A stretch of 13,544 nucleotides of DNA from JAUYIV01 sp040882645. GTDB lineage: Bacteria > Actinomycetota > Acidimicrobiia > Spongiisociales > UBA11373. Position numbers and translations under genes: made by a program. The notes below the pieces were generated by a model. It was not told the origin of the DNA. It did no database searches and saw nothing but the letters and a program-made list of their open reading frames with translations. Where the stretch lies: contig JBBEAX010000084.1 of the NCBI GenBank assembly GCA_040882645.1, forward strand, positions 1 through 13,544, read 5' to 3'. Below, piece by piece: positions 1 to 5,894 of the stretch (positions are counted from its first letter, which is position 1; every line of letters begins with the position of its first letter).

Positions 1-190
1 CGGCCCCTCCGTCTCGCTTCGCTCGCCACCTCCCCCTGCGGGGGAGGAGACGCGTGAGACCGCCGCACGGCCCCTCCGTCTCGCTTCGCTCGCCACCTCC
101 CCCTGCGGGGGAGGAGACGCGTCAGACCGCCGCATGGCCTCTCCGTCTCGCTTCGCTCGCCACCTCCCCCTCCGGGGGAGGAAACGCGTC
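1..190. repeat. 67-bp tandem repeat, 2.8 copies, each with a GC hairpin
   Basis: Copies lie at 1-67, 68-134 and 135-190 (partial). Copies 1 and 2 differ at a single base (56 versus 123); copy 3 has a few changes and is cut short. Each copy contains an 8-bp perfect hairpin, CCTCCCCC/GGGGGAGG, with a 3-base loop (29-47, 96-114, 163-181), preceded by TCTCGCTTCGCTCG. Such hairpin-bearing intergenic units resemble REP-like elements of GC-rich bacteria. The array starts at or before the window edge, so its full size is unknown. No coding function is apparent; an open frame running through it is only a by-product of its GC-rich sequence. Confidence 0.9.
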
Positions 191-194
191 GGTC

Positions 195-208
195 GAATTG
201 CGAATTGC
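195..208. repeat. Two GAATTGC heptamers
   Basis: GAATTGC occurs twice head to tail (195-201, 202-208), preceded by GGTC. The same heptamer, also preceded by GGTC, occurs four times at 13279-13306. The AT-rich unit stands out from its GC-rich surroundings. It lies between the 67-bp repeats and the promoter of the tup operon. Confidence 0.75.
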
Positions 209-234
209 GGGGCGGCCACCGGCCGGCCCATGCC

Positions 235-240
235 TATCCT
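235..240 (+). promoter_or_regulatory. Putative -10 box (TATCCT) of the tup operon, leaderless type
   Basis: TATCCT fits the actinobacterial TANNNT -10 pattern and ends 6 bases before the ATG at 247, so transcription would start on or next to the start codon. There is no Shine-Dalgarno sequence in front of that ATG, which agrees with a leaderless mRNA. No convincing -35 box is seen at the usual distance. Confidence 0.45.
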
Positions 241-246
241 CCTCCC

Positions 247-447
247 ATGTTCCAAGTCCCCTCCAGCGCGGGCGAGATCGTCGACACGGTGAAGGCCGAC
301 CCGGTGCTGCTCGGGATGCTCATCGTGGTCGGGTTGCTGACTGCGTTCCTGTTCTTCTGGGGAATCTTCAAGCAGACGATCAAGCTGGCAATCTTTGCGG
401 GCGCCCTCAGCGTGGGCGTCTGGTACTGGTACTTCAACATCCGCTAG
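247..447 (+). CDS. Small two-helix membrane protein of unknown function, first gene of the tup operon
   Basis: A 66-residue protein I cannot assign to a family. A hydrophilic N-terminus of about 18 residues is followed by two hydrophobic segments (about residues 19-38 and 42-61) separated by a short Lys-containing turn (FKQTIK), and an aromatic C-terminal end (WYWYFNIR). This suggests a hairpin membrane protein with both ends on the same side. ATG 247 is preferred over an upstream in-frame TTG at 205, which would run into the heptamer repeat, because a TATCCT box lies exactly 6 bases upstream. The stop is 3 bases before the tupB start, so the two genes should be co-transcribed and translationally coupled. 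It may be an accessory subunit of the importer, but that rests only on position. Confidence 0.7.
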   Translation: MFQVPSSAGEIVDTVKADPVLLGMLIVVGLLTAFLFFWGIFKQTIKLAIFAGALSVGVWYWYFNIR

Positions 448-450
448 CCC

Positions 451-1149
451 GTGGAGTTCATCTGGGAGGTCCTCCGCGACGCGCTCGACCTTCTGGGAGC
501 GTTCGGATCCGAGCTACGCGAAGTCATCGGCCTCACTCTGCTCATTGCGGGCATCGCCACTGCCATCGGATTGGTGATCGGCGTCCCGCTGGGCATCGCC
601 CTCGCTGCAGGCCGTTTCAGGGGCCGCGGGCTGCTCACGGTCCTGGTGAACACCGGGATGGGGATGCCACCTGTCCTGGCAGGCCTCCTGCTTCTGCTCT
701 TGCTGTGGAACCAGGGGCCGCTGGGGGCGTGGGAGCTGCTCTTCACGCCGACAGCGATGATCGCCGCCCAGGCTCTCCTGGCGATACCGATCGCCGCGGG
801 GGTCACCTCCGGGGCGGTGCGGGCTCTTGCCCCTGAGTCGTTCGAGCAGGTCCGGGCGCTTCGCCTCGGGCCGCTGACCAGGGGGGCCGTGCTGGGCCGG
901 GAAGCTTGGCCCGGGCTGATGGCGGCGGCTGCCGCCGCATTCGGACGGGTGGTGTCCGAGGTGGGGGCGGTGCTGGTAGTCGGGGGCAACATCGAGGGTG
1001 AGACCCGCGTGCTCACCACCGCGATCGTCCAGGAGTCTCGCCAGGCCGACTTCGGGGCCGCCCTCGCCCTCGGCATCATCCTTCTGCTGATCGCCGTCAG
1101 CGTCAACGGCGTTCTCACGTGGTTCCAGTTGCGGGATCCGTCCCGATGA
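451..1149 (+). CDS. tupB: Tungstate-type ABC transporter permease TupB
   Basis: A 232-residue inner-membrane subunit of a TupABC-type oxyanion importer. Several hydrophobic helices are visible: about residues 22-47, 63-86, 93-115, around 150-170 and 197-220. The cytoplasmic loop that contacts the ATPase is EAWPGLMAAAAAAFGRVVSE, followed by VGAVLVVGGNIEGETRVLTTAI, the stretch I associate with TupB and related molybdate/tungstate permeases. GTG 451 lies 3 bases after the upstream stop, and the TGA overlaps the tupC start as ATGA. The length is normal for the family. The exact oxyanion (tungstate, molybdate or vanadate) cannot be read from the permease. Confidence 0.9.
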   Translation: MEFIWEVLRDALDLLGAFGSELREVIGLTLLIAGIATAIGLVIGVPLGIALAAGRFRGRGLLTVLVNTGMGMPPVLAGLLLLLLLWNQGPLGAWELLFTPTAMIAAQALLAIPIAAGVTSGAVRALAPESFEQVRALRLGPLTRGAVLGREAWPGLMAAAAAAFGRVVSEVGAVLVVGGNIEGETRVLTTAIVQESRQADFGAALALGIILLLIAVSVNGVLTWFQLRDPSR

Positions 1150-2135
1150 CCGGACTCTCGATCAGATCGCTTCGTCATGAGTCGGGTGGCTTCAGTCTGG
1201 ATGTGGAGTCCCTGGACGTGGCGGCCGGGACGACGCTCGCCCTCTTCGGGCCGAACGGAGCCGGTAAGACCACCTTGCTGCGGCTGTTGGCCGGCACCCT
1301 CCCCGGGGGCCCCGACCTGGCGGTGGCGTACCTGCCGCAGCGTCCGTACGCGTTTCGCGGTTCTGCTCGCCGCAACCTCGGGTTGGGGCTCGACGAAGCA
1401 GGCCTGGCCCGCGCTGTCGATCTGGCGGCTCGGCTCGGGGTGGCAGAGCATCTCGACGCTCCCGCCCGGGCGCTGTCCGGTGGGGAACGCCAGCGACTGC
1501 GGCTAGCCGGGGTGTTGGCCCGGCCCGAGGCGATCGTCCTCCTCGACGAGCCGCTGGCGGCAATCGATGCGCGCGAGCGCGAGTCGGTGGGCCGGGTGGT
1601 GTCGGGAGCGTTGACCGGCCGCACCGCGATGATCGTGACCCACGACCGCGACGATGCAGCGATGCTCGCCGACTCGATGGCAGTGATCGTCGACGGGCGA
1701 ATCCGGCAGGTCGGTTCGATCCGCGAGGTTCTCGGCCTCCCGGTCGACGACGTGGTGGCGCGGGTGCTCGGAGTCGCCAATGCTCATCCCGGCCGGGTGG
1801 TCGCCGCCGACCCACCACTGGTGATGGTCGATGTCGGCGGCGCCGAGATCTGGGGGATCGGCGAAGTCGACGGAGATGCCGTCGTCCTGTTCGGGGCAGA
1901 GACGGTGACGGTGTTCTCAGGGGCGGACGGTGCGGCCGGGTCGGCCCGCAACCGGTGGGTGGGACAGGTCACCGAGGTGCGCAGACTGGGACGCCTCGTC
2001 GAGATCGTCGTCGACGCGGGATTCCCGGTGATGGCGCTGCTGACCCCGGGGTCGGCCGACGCCATGGGCATCGAGACCGGTGTCGAGGTCACCCTGACGG
2101 TCAAGGCCACCGCGGTCAGGGTGGTGGGCCGGTGA
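1146..2135 (+). CDS. tupC: Tungstate-type ABC transporter ATP-binding protein TupC with C-terminal TOBE/MOP-like domain
   Basis: A 329-residue cytoplasmic ATPase that would power TupB. Walker A GPNGAGKT is at residues 35-42, Q-loop Gln at 65, signature LSGGE at 110-114, Walker B Asp134 with catalytic Glu135 (LLDEPLAAIDA), and H-loop His166 (THD). Residues from about 262 to the end resemble a TOBE/MOP oxyanion-binding domain (WVGQVTEVRRLG..., VTLTVKATAVRVV). ATG 1146 overlaps the tupB stop; an in-frame GTG at 1119 inside tupB is less likely. Oddity: only 24 residues separate the Walker A Lys41 from Gln65, against about 40 in typical importer ATPases, so part of the antiparallel beta subdomain is missing. 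All catalytic motifs are intact. Confidence 0.9.
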   Translation: MTGLSIRSLRHESGGFSLDVESLDVAAGTTLALFGPNGAGKTTLLRLLAGTLPGGPDLAVAYLPQRPYAFRGSARRNLGLGLDEAGLARAVDLAARLGVAEHLDAPARALSGGERQRLRLAGVLARPEAIVLLDEPLAAIDARERESVGRVVSGALTGRTAMIVTHDRDDAAMLADSMAVIVDGRIRQVGSIREVLGLPVDDVVARVLGVANAHPGRVVAADPPLVMVDVGGAEIWGIGEVDGDAVVLFGAETVTVFSGADGAAGSARNRWVGQVTEVRRLGRLVEIVVDAGFPVMALLTPGSADAMGIETGVEVTLTVKATAVRVVGR

Positions 2136-2902
2136 CCCGCAGATTCCTCGCCCTTGCCCTGATCCTGGCGGCCTGCGGTGGGGACGGTCGGGTCATCCTC
2201 GCCGTAGGCACCACCCTGGCCGACTCGGGGATCATTGCCCACGTCGTCGCCGTCTACGAGGAGACCCGCGGGGTGGAGATCTCGATCGTCGACGACTCGA
2301 CCCAGCGCGTGCTCGACCTCGGCAGCCAAGGCGCCGCCGAGGTGCTGATCACCCACGATCCTGACGCCGAGGCGGACTTCGTCGCCTCCGGACTGGCCGA
2401 GTCATGGTCGCCGTTCGCCGTCAGCGACTTCGTCCTCGTCGGCGCGTCCGCCGGGGCCACCGCCTTGAGCGGATCGACCCCTGCCGCGGCATTCGCCCGC
2501 ATCGCAGGCGAGGGCTGGCCGTTCGTTACTCGCGGCGATGGGTCCGGTACCGAGGCGGCCGAGCGCGCCATCTGGGCCGAGGCGGCTATCGAGCCGGCGG
2601 GGGACTGGTATTCGGCGACCGGCCTCGGGATGGGTCCGACCCTCCAGGTGGCCGACCAACGCGAAGCGTTCACCCTCGCCGAACGCGGCAGCTATCTAGC
2701 TGCGTCGGGCGTGCTCAGTCTTTCCCCGGTGGAGCTGGCAGCGAGCGATCTGCTGCTCAACCCCTACGGCGTGATCGTGGTCGGCGGCGCATCAGAAGAG
2801 GCCCGCGACTTCGTGGCGTGGCTGTTGTCCCCGGAAGGCCGCGATGCACTCCGGAGGGCGAATGACGAGATTTTCGGCGAGCAAGTGTTCCGGGTCCCTT
2901 GA
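2132..2902 (+). CDS. tupA: Tungstate-type substrate-binding lipoprotein TupA
   Basis: A 256-residue extracytoplasmic binding protein that would deliver the oxyanion to TupBC. The N-terminus (RRF, hydrophobic run, LILAAC) is a short lipoprotein signal with the lipobox Cys near residue 15. TupA-like stretches follow: GTTLADSGII, EVLITHDPDAEADFV, SDFVLVG, TRGDGSGTEAAERAIW, and WYSATGLGMGPTLQVADQREAFTLAERGSYL. The start is GTG 2132, overlapping the tupC stop as GTGA; the open frame further upstream lies inside tupC and is not used. The TTTS signature I recall from characterised TupA proteins is replaced here by VGTT. Tungstate is the most likely ligand, but vanadate or molybdate is possible. Confidence 0.88.
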   Translation: MTRRFLALALILAACGGDGRVILAVGTTLADSGIIAHVVAVYEETRGVEISIVDDSTQRVLDLGSQGAAEVLITHDPDAEADFVASGLAESWSPFAVSDFVLVGASAGATALSGSTPAAAFARIAGEGWPFVTRGDGSGTEAAERAIWAEAAIEPAGDWYSATGLGMGPTLQVADQREAFTLAERGSYLAASGVLSLSPVELAASDLLLNPYGVIVVGGASEEARDFVAWLLSPEGRDALRRANDEIFGEQVFRVP

Positions 2903-2920
2903 CCCTCGCTAGGTTGCGGT

Positions 2921-2951
2921 GGCGGGCGCTCGAGCCGCCCCTTTCGTTTTT
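2921..2951 (+). terminator. Candidate intrinsic terminator after tupA
   Basis: A 5-bp all-GC stem (GGCGG 2921-2925, CCGCC 2935-2939) with a 9-base loop is followed by a T-rich stretch CCCTTTCGTTTTT. It starts 18 bases after the tupA stop. A TAGGTT hexamer at 2910-2915 could be a -10 box for the next gene, in which case this hairpin would lie at the start of that leader; I regard simple termination as more likely. Confidence 0.45.
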
Positions 2952-2992
2952 GAATGCCCCGAGGTAAGCCGGCGGGGACGGCGTCGACCGAC

Positions 2993-2999
2993 GGAGGAG
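2993..2999 (+). promoter_or_regulatory. Strong Shine-Dalgarno GGAGGAG fixing the DUF1801 gene start
   Basis: GGAGGAG lies 8 bases before ATG 3008. It decides that start against an in-frame ATG at 2954, which has no ribosome binding site. It contrasts with the leaderless-looking starts of the other first genes in the window. Confidence 0.75.
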
Positions 3000-3007
3000 A
3001 TTGCGCA

Positions 3008-3499
3008 ATGGCCGAGAAGAAACCTGCGAAGAAGGCCACCAAGCAGTCCGCCAAGGGTGCCGGCGGCGGAAAATCTCAGGGGTTCACGGACGAGGAACGC
3101 GCCGCGATGAAGGAGCGCGCCAAGGAGTTGAAGGCAGGCTCACGGCGCGGCCGGGGTGCGGGCAAGGCTGACGGCGAGAGCGATGTACTCGCCAAGATCG
3201 CCGAAATGCCGGCAAAGGATCGCGTCATGGCCAAGCGACTCCATGCCCTCATCAAGGCCAGCGCGCCAACCCTTTCGCCGAAGACCTGGTACGGCATGCC
3301 CGCATACGCTCGCGACGGCGACGTGGTGTGCTTCTTCCAAGGCGCGGACAAGTTCAAGTCGAGATACGCCACCCTCGGCTTCAGCGACAAGGCGAACCTC
3401 GACGAGGGCGCGATGTGGCCGACCTCCTTCGCGTTGAAGAAGCTGGGTGCCGCCGAGGAAGCGCATATCCGGGCACTGGTCAAGCGGGCGGCGGGTTGA
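3008..3499 (+). CDS. DUF1801 (YdhG-like) domain protein with lysine-rich N-terminal tail
   Basis: A 163-residue soluble protein. Residues 1 to about 25 are rich in Lys and Ala (EKKPAKKATKQSAK), reminiscent of histone-H1-like tails. A charged helix follows (FTDEERAAMKERAKELKAG) and a basic linker (SRRGRGAGK). From about residue 58 the sequence fits the DUF1801/YdhG-like fold: LAKIAEMPAKDRVMAKRLH, SPKTWYGMPAYARDGDVVCFF, KFKSRYATLGFS, then a C-terminal helix. B. subtilis YdhG/Fra is called an iron chaperone, but that function cannot be carried over with confidence. The basic tail suggests nucleic acid or polyanion contact, which is inference. It appears monocistronic, between two hairpins. Confidence 0.85.
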   Translation: MAEKKPAKKATKQSAKGAGGGKSQGFTDEERAAMKERAKELKAGSRRGRGAGKADGESDVLAKIAEMPAKDRVMAKRLHALIKASAPTLSPKTWYGMPAYARDGDVVCFFQGADKFKSRYATLGFSDKANLDEGAMWPTSFALKKLGAAEEAHIRALVKRAAG

Positions 3500-3501
3500 G
3501 G

Positions 3502-3520
3502 GGCCGGTGTCACTCCGGCC
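3502..3520. terminator. GC hairpin between convergent genes
   Basis: A perfect 6-bp stem (GGCCGG 3502-3507, CCGGCC 3515-3520) with a 7-base loop lies in the 43-base gap between the DUF1801 gene and pgpA, which converge here. No T-run follows on either strand, so it could be a weak bidirectional terminator or need Rho. Confidence 0.4.
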
Positions 3521-3542
3521 TGTTCCGCCAGTGGGGCCGCGT

Positions 3543-3998
3543 CTAGAGCAGCGACGCCAGGACGGAACCGACCCCCAGACCGTATAGCCCCGCCACCAGG
3601 TCGTCGGCCGTGACGCCGATCGACCCGGGGAGCCGTTCCGCGGTGCGCACCCCGGGGAGCACCTTGAAGATGTCGGCAAGTCGGGCTACGACCAGGGCCA
3701 CCACCCACGGGATGCCTCCGAGCCCCACCAGGGCAAGCATCGTCCCCGCCGCCTCGTCGATGCAGACCCAGCCGGGGTCGTCCCCATCGCGGGTAAACGG
3801 CACCGACGCCCACAGCGAGAGCCCGGTCAGCGCCGAGGCGATGGCGAGGGTCATCCACCAGGGCGCATCGAGTGCAAGCAGGCCCAAACCGATGGCGGCG
3901 GCGAATGCGGCTCCGAATGTTCCGGCACCGGAATCGGAACCCCACAGCCGACGGGGGATGAAGCCGAGGCCGAGGGTGGAGGCGATGAGGCGACGCAC
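3543..3998 (-). CDS. pgpA: Phosphatidylglycerophosphatase A (PgpA family)
   Basis: A 151-residue integral membrane protein expected to dephosphorylate phosphatidylglycerophosphate to phosphatidylglycerol in the inner membrane. Family landmarks in order: GAGTFGA (residues 24-30, counterpart of the usual PGTxGS), a hydrophobic segment about 30-65, IDEAAG with Asp81/Glu82, RLADIFKVLPG (106-116, counterpart of R-FD--KP-P) and GVTADDLVAG (128-137, counterpart of GVM-DD--AG). Hydrophobic helices surround these. The start is a GTG; on the minus strand a TAGCCT box lies 6 bases before it, suggesting a leaderless mRNA. It is divergent from the exporter genes and shares a 90-base intergenic region with them. 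Confidence 0.85.
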   Translation of the reverse strand: MRRLIASTLGLGFIPRRLWGSDSGAGTFGAAFAAAIGLGLLALDAPWWMTLAIASALTGLSLWASVPFTRDGDDPGWVCIDEAAGTMLALVGLGGIPWVVALVVARLADIFKVLPGVRTAERLPGSIGVTADDLVAGLYGLGVGSVLASLL

Positions 3999-4004
3999 GA
4001 CCCG

Positions 4005-4010
4005 AGGCTA
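4005..4010 (-). promoter_or_regulatory. Putative -10 box (TAGCCT) of pgpA, leaderless type
   Basis: Read on the minus strand, TAGCCT is followed by 6 bases and then the GTG start of pgpA. The hexamer fits TANNNT, and no Shine-Dalgarno sequence is present. The same hexamer serves the S9 peptidase gene. Confidence 0.45.
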
Positions 4011-4074
4011 CCGGCTGGTGCGACCCGACCCCACCCCTCTCGCGAGGCCGGAAAGGGCTGTCACACGGACCATC

Positions 4075-4080
4075 TAATCT
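4075..4080 (+). promoter_or_regulatory. Putative -10 box (TAATCT) of the ABC exporter operon
   Basis: TAATCT is followed by 8 bases and the GTG start at 4089, with no Shine-Dalgarno sequence between. It forms a divergent promoter pair with the pgpA box 64 bases away. No clear -35 hexamer is visible. Confidence 0.45.
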
Positions 4081-4088
4081 GCCCATTT

Positions 4089-5894
4089 GTGACTTCTGAG
4101 GCAAGGCCGCCCACCGCGCGGGACGTCCTGGGCGGTGGGCTCAAAATCGTATTTCGCTTCATCAAGGCTCGGCCTTGGGCGTTCGCGTCTGCGGTGACGG
4201 GGGCGGCGATGTTCGCCGCCTCGATCATCGCCTCGTCGGCGGTGATCGGTTGGATCACCGACACCGCCATCCTCCCCGTGCTGCGCGACGGGGAATCGAC
4301 CTCGGGCAAAGTGCTCCCGGTGGTGCTCGCCGTCCTCGGCGTGGCGATCTGGAAGGCGGGCGCCATCGTGATGCGCCGCACGTCGGCCGGGTGGCTGCAA
4401 CTCCGCAACCAGCAAGACCTGCGACGCCGCCTGCTCGCGCACCAACTTGAGCTGGAGCTGTCCTGGTTCCGGAAGCAATCGGTCGGCGACCTCCTCTCGG
4501 TGGCCGACAATGACACCCAGCGCGCCACCAGTGTCCTCGCCCCCTTGCCGTACGCCACCGGCGTCTCGCTTCTCGTCATCGGGACGGTCGTCCTGCTGGC
4601 CCTCATCGACGTGTGGCTGGGGGTGGTGGCCCTTCTCGGCATGGCCCTGGTCGTCTCGATCGAGGTCCGCGCTGCCATCACCTTGTACCCATCGTGGGAG
4701 GGGATCCAGAGCCAGTTCGGTGAAGTCGCCGGAACCGCCCATGAGAGCTTCGACGGGGCGTTGACCGTCAAGGCGCTGGGGAGGGAGGACTACGAGACCG
4801 AGCGGATGCGAGTGGCCTCCGACGATTTGCGTGACATGCTGATCACCCTCGGCGTCAAGTGGGAGACCTTCCGCACGATCATCGTCGTGCTGATCCCGAT
4901 GATCGGCCTCGTCGTGCTGCTGGTGGGCGCGGTTCGAGTGCAGGATGGGGCGATCACTCCCGGCGACATCGTGACGGCTCTCTACCTGTTGTCCCTTCTC
5001 GCTTTCCCGATCCAGTTGATCGCGTTCGTGCTGTTCGACCTCGCCGCGGCCATCCCCGGGTGGCGGCGGGTCGAGGCCGTGCTCGAGGCGGATGAGCGAG
5101 TCGTCTACGGCGATCTCGACGCGCGCCTCGACTCCGGGGCGGCTCCGATCGACTCGCAGGCCGTCAGCTTCCAGTACGACCCGGGGGAGATGATCCTCAG
5201 CGATGTCGTGGTCGACATCCCCGCGGGGCGGACTGTGGCGGTGGTCGGCCCCACCGGTTCCGGCAAGACCACATTGACCCTTCTGTTGGCGCGCCTCTGG
5301 GACCCGGGAACAGGCCGCATCCACCTCGACACGCGAGACCTGCGCGACTTCGCCCGATCCGAACTCGCCCTCGAAGTCGCCTTTGTCGCCCAGACCGCAT
5401 ATCTCTTCGACGACACCGCCGAAGGCAACATCACCATGGGGATGGACATCCCCCGCGACCGGGTCGAAGAAGCCGCCCGGCTGGCAGGAGCCCACGACTT
5501 CATCCTGGAGCTTCCTGATGGCTACGCCTCCCGGCTCGGTGAACGGGGCGCGTCACTTTCCGGGGGCCAGCGCCAGCGGATCGCCATCGCCCGGGCGTTG
5601 GTTCGTCGCCCCCGGTTGCTGATCCTCGACGACGCCACCTCGGCGGTCGACCCTTCGGTCGAGGCGGAGATCCTGCGGGGGCTGCGAGAGGCAGAGCTGC
5701 CATCGACCATCGTCATCGTCGCCTATCGCCCGTCGTCGATCCGGCTGTCCGATGAGGTGGTGTTCGTGGACGAGGGCCGGGTGGTTGCCCAGGGCTCGCA
5801 CCAGAAGCTCCTCGCCGAGCAGCCCGGATACGCCCGCCTCGTCGAGGCGTACGAGCACGAGGCGGCGGCTCGCACCAGGGAGGGCGGGGCATGA
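4089..5894 (+). CDS. ABC exporter half-transporter, degenerate-site subunit
   Basis: A 601-residue protein with an N-terminal transmembrane domain (helices near residues 28-50, 72-95, 148-190 and 258-312) and a C-terminal ATPase domain. Walker A GPTGSGKTT is at 387-395 and signature LSGGQ at 490-494. Walker B is LLILDDATSAVD, so the catalytic Glu is Asp515, and the H-loop His is Tyr546 (VAYRPSS). These changes mark its own Walker site as weakly or non-hydrolytic, while its LSGGQ completes the active site of the partner. It starts at GTG 4089 and overlaps the partner gene as ATGA. Members of this family export drugs, lipids or peptides, and some actinobacterial pairs have been linked to fatty-acid or siderophore transport; the substrate here is unknown. 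Confidence 0.92.
   Translation: MTSEARPPTARDVLGGGLKIVFRFIKARPWAFASAVTGAAMFAASIIASSAVIGWITDTAILPVLRDGESTSGKVLPVVLAVLGVAIWKAGAIVMRRTSAGWLQLRNQQDLRRRLLAHQLELELSWFRKQSVGDLLSVADNDTQRATSVLAPLPYATGVSLLVIGTVVLLALIDVWLGVVALLGMALVVSIEVRAAITLYPSWEGIQSQFGEVAGTAHESFDGALTVKALGREDYETERMRVASDDLRDMLITLGVKWETFRTIIVVLIPMIGLVVLLVGAVRVQDGAITPGDIVTALYLLSLLAFPIQLIAFVLFDLAAAIPGWRRVEAVLEADERVVYGDLDARLDSGAAPIDSQAVSFQYDPGEMILSDVVVDIPAGRTVAVVGPTGSGKTTLTLLLARLWDPGTGRIHLDTRDLRDFARSELALEVAFVAQTAYLFDDTAEGNITMGMDIPRDRVEEAARLAGAHDFILELPDGYASRLGERGASLSGGQRQRIAIARALVRRPRLLILDDATSAVDPSVEAEILRGLREAELPSTIVIVAYRPSSIRLSDEVVFVDEGRVVAQGSHQKLLAEQPGYARLVEAYEHEAAARTREGGA

Noticed and set aside
1..190. CRISPR array
   Set aside because: The 67-bp unit is repeated without unique spacers, and there is no cas gene; it is a tandem repeat.
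205..246. Upstream TTG start for the 66-aa membrane protein
   Set aside because: It would begin inside the heptamer repeat, add a non-hydrophobic MRGGHRPAHAY leader and lack a ribosome binding site; ATG 247 has a -10 box at exactly the right distance.
54..836. Long plus-strand open frame (260 codons) running through the repeats into tupB
   Set aside because: It overlaps the well-supported 66-aa gene and tupB in another frame, starts inside the repeat array, and has a low-complexity Arg/Pro/Gly composition typical of GC-rich shadow frames.
2887..2915. Promoter with TTGACC and TAGGTT just after tupA for the DUF1801 gene
   Set aside because: The two hexamers are only 5 bases apart, and TTGACC overlaps the tupA stop; I could not support a proper promoter, though TAGGTT alone remains possible.
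4074..5495. Long antisense open frame opposite the first exporter subunit (473 codons); similar ones at 444-1451, 6275-7681, 8029-9564 and 9577-10614
   Set aside because: They mirror confirmed genes, and their translations are Arg/Gly/His-rich without recognisable domains; long antisense frames are expected at high GC.
5628..5733. Exporter subunit 1 as a decayed pseudogene because of the Asp515 and Tyr546 changes
   Set aside because: The frame is intact and all other motifs are kept. The partner subunit has the matching complementary change (LSAGE), as expected of a functional heterodimer.
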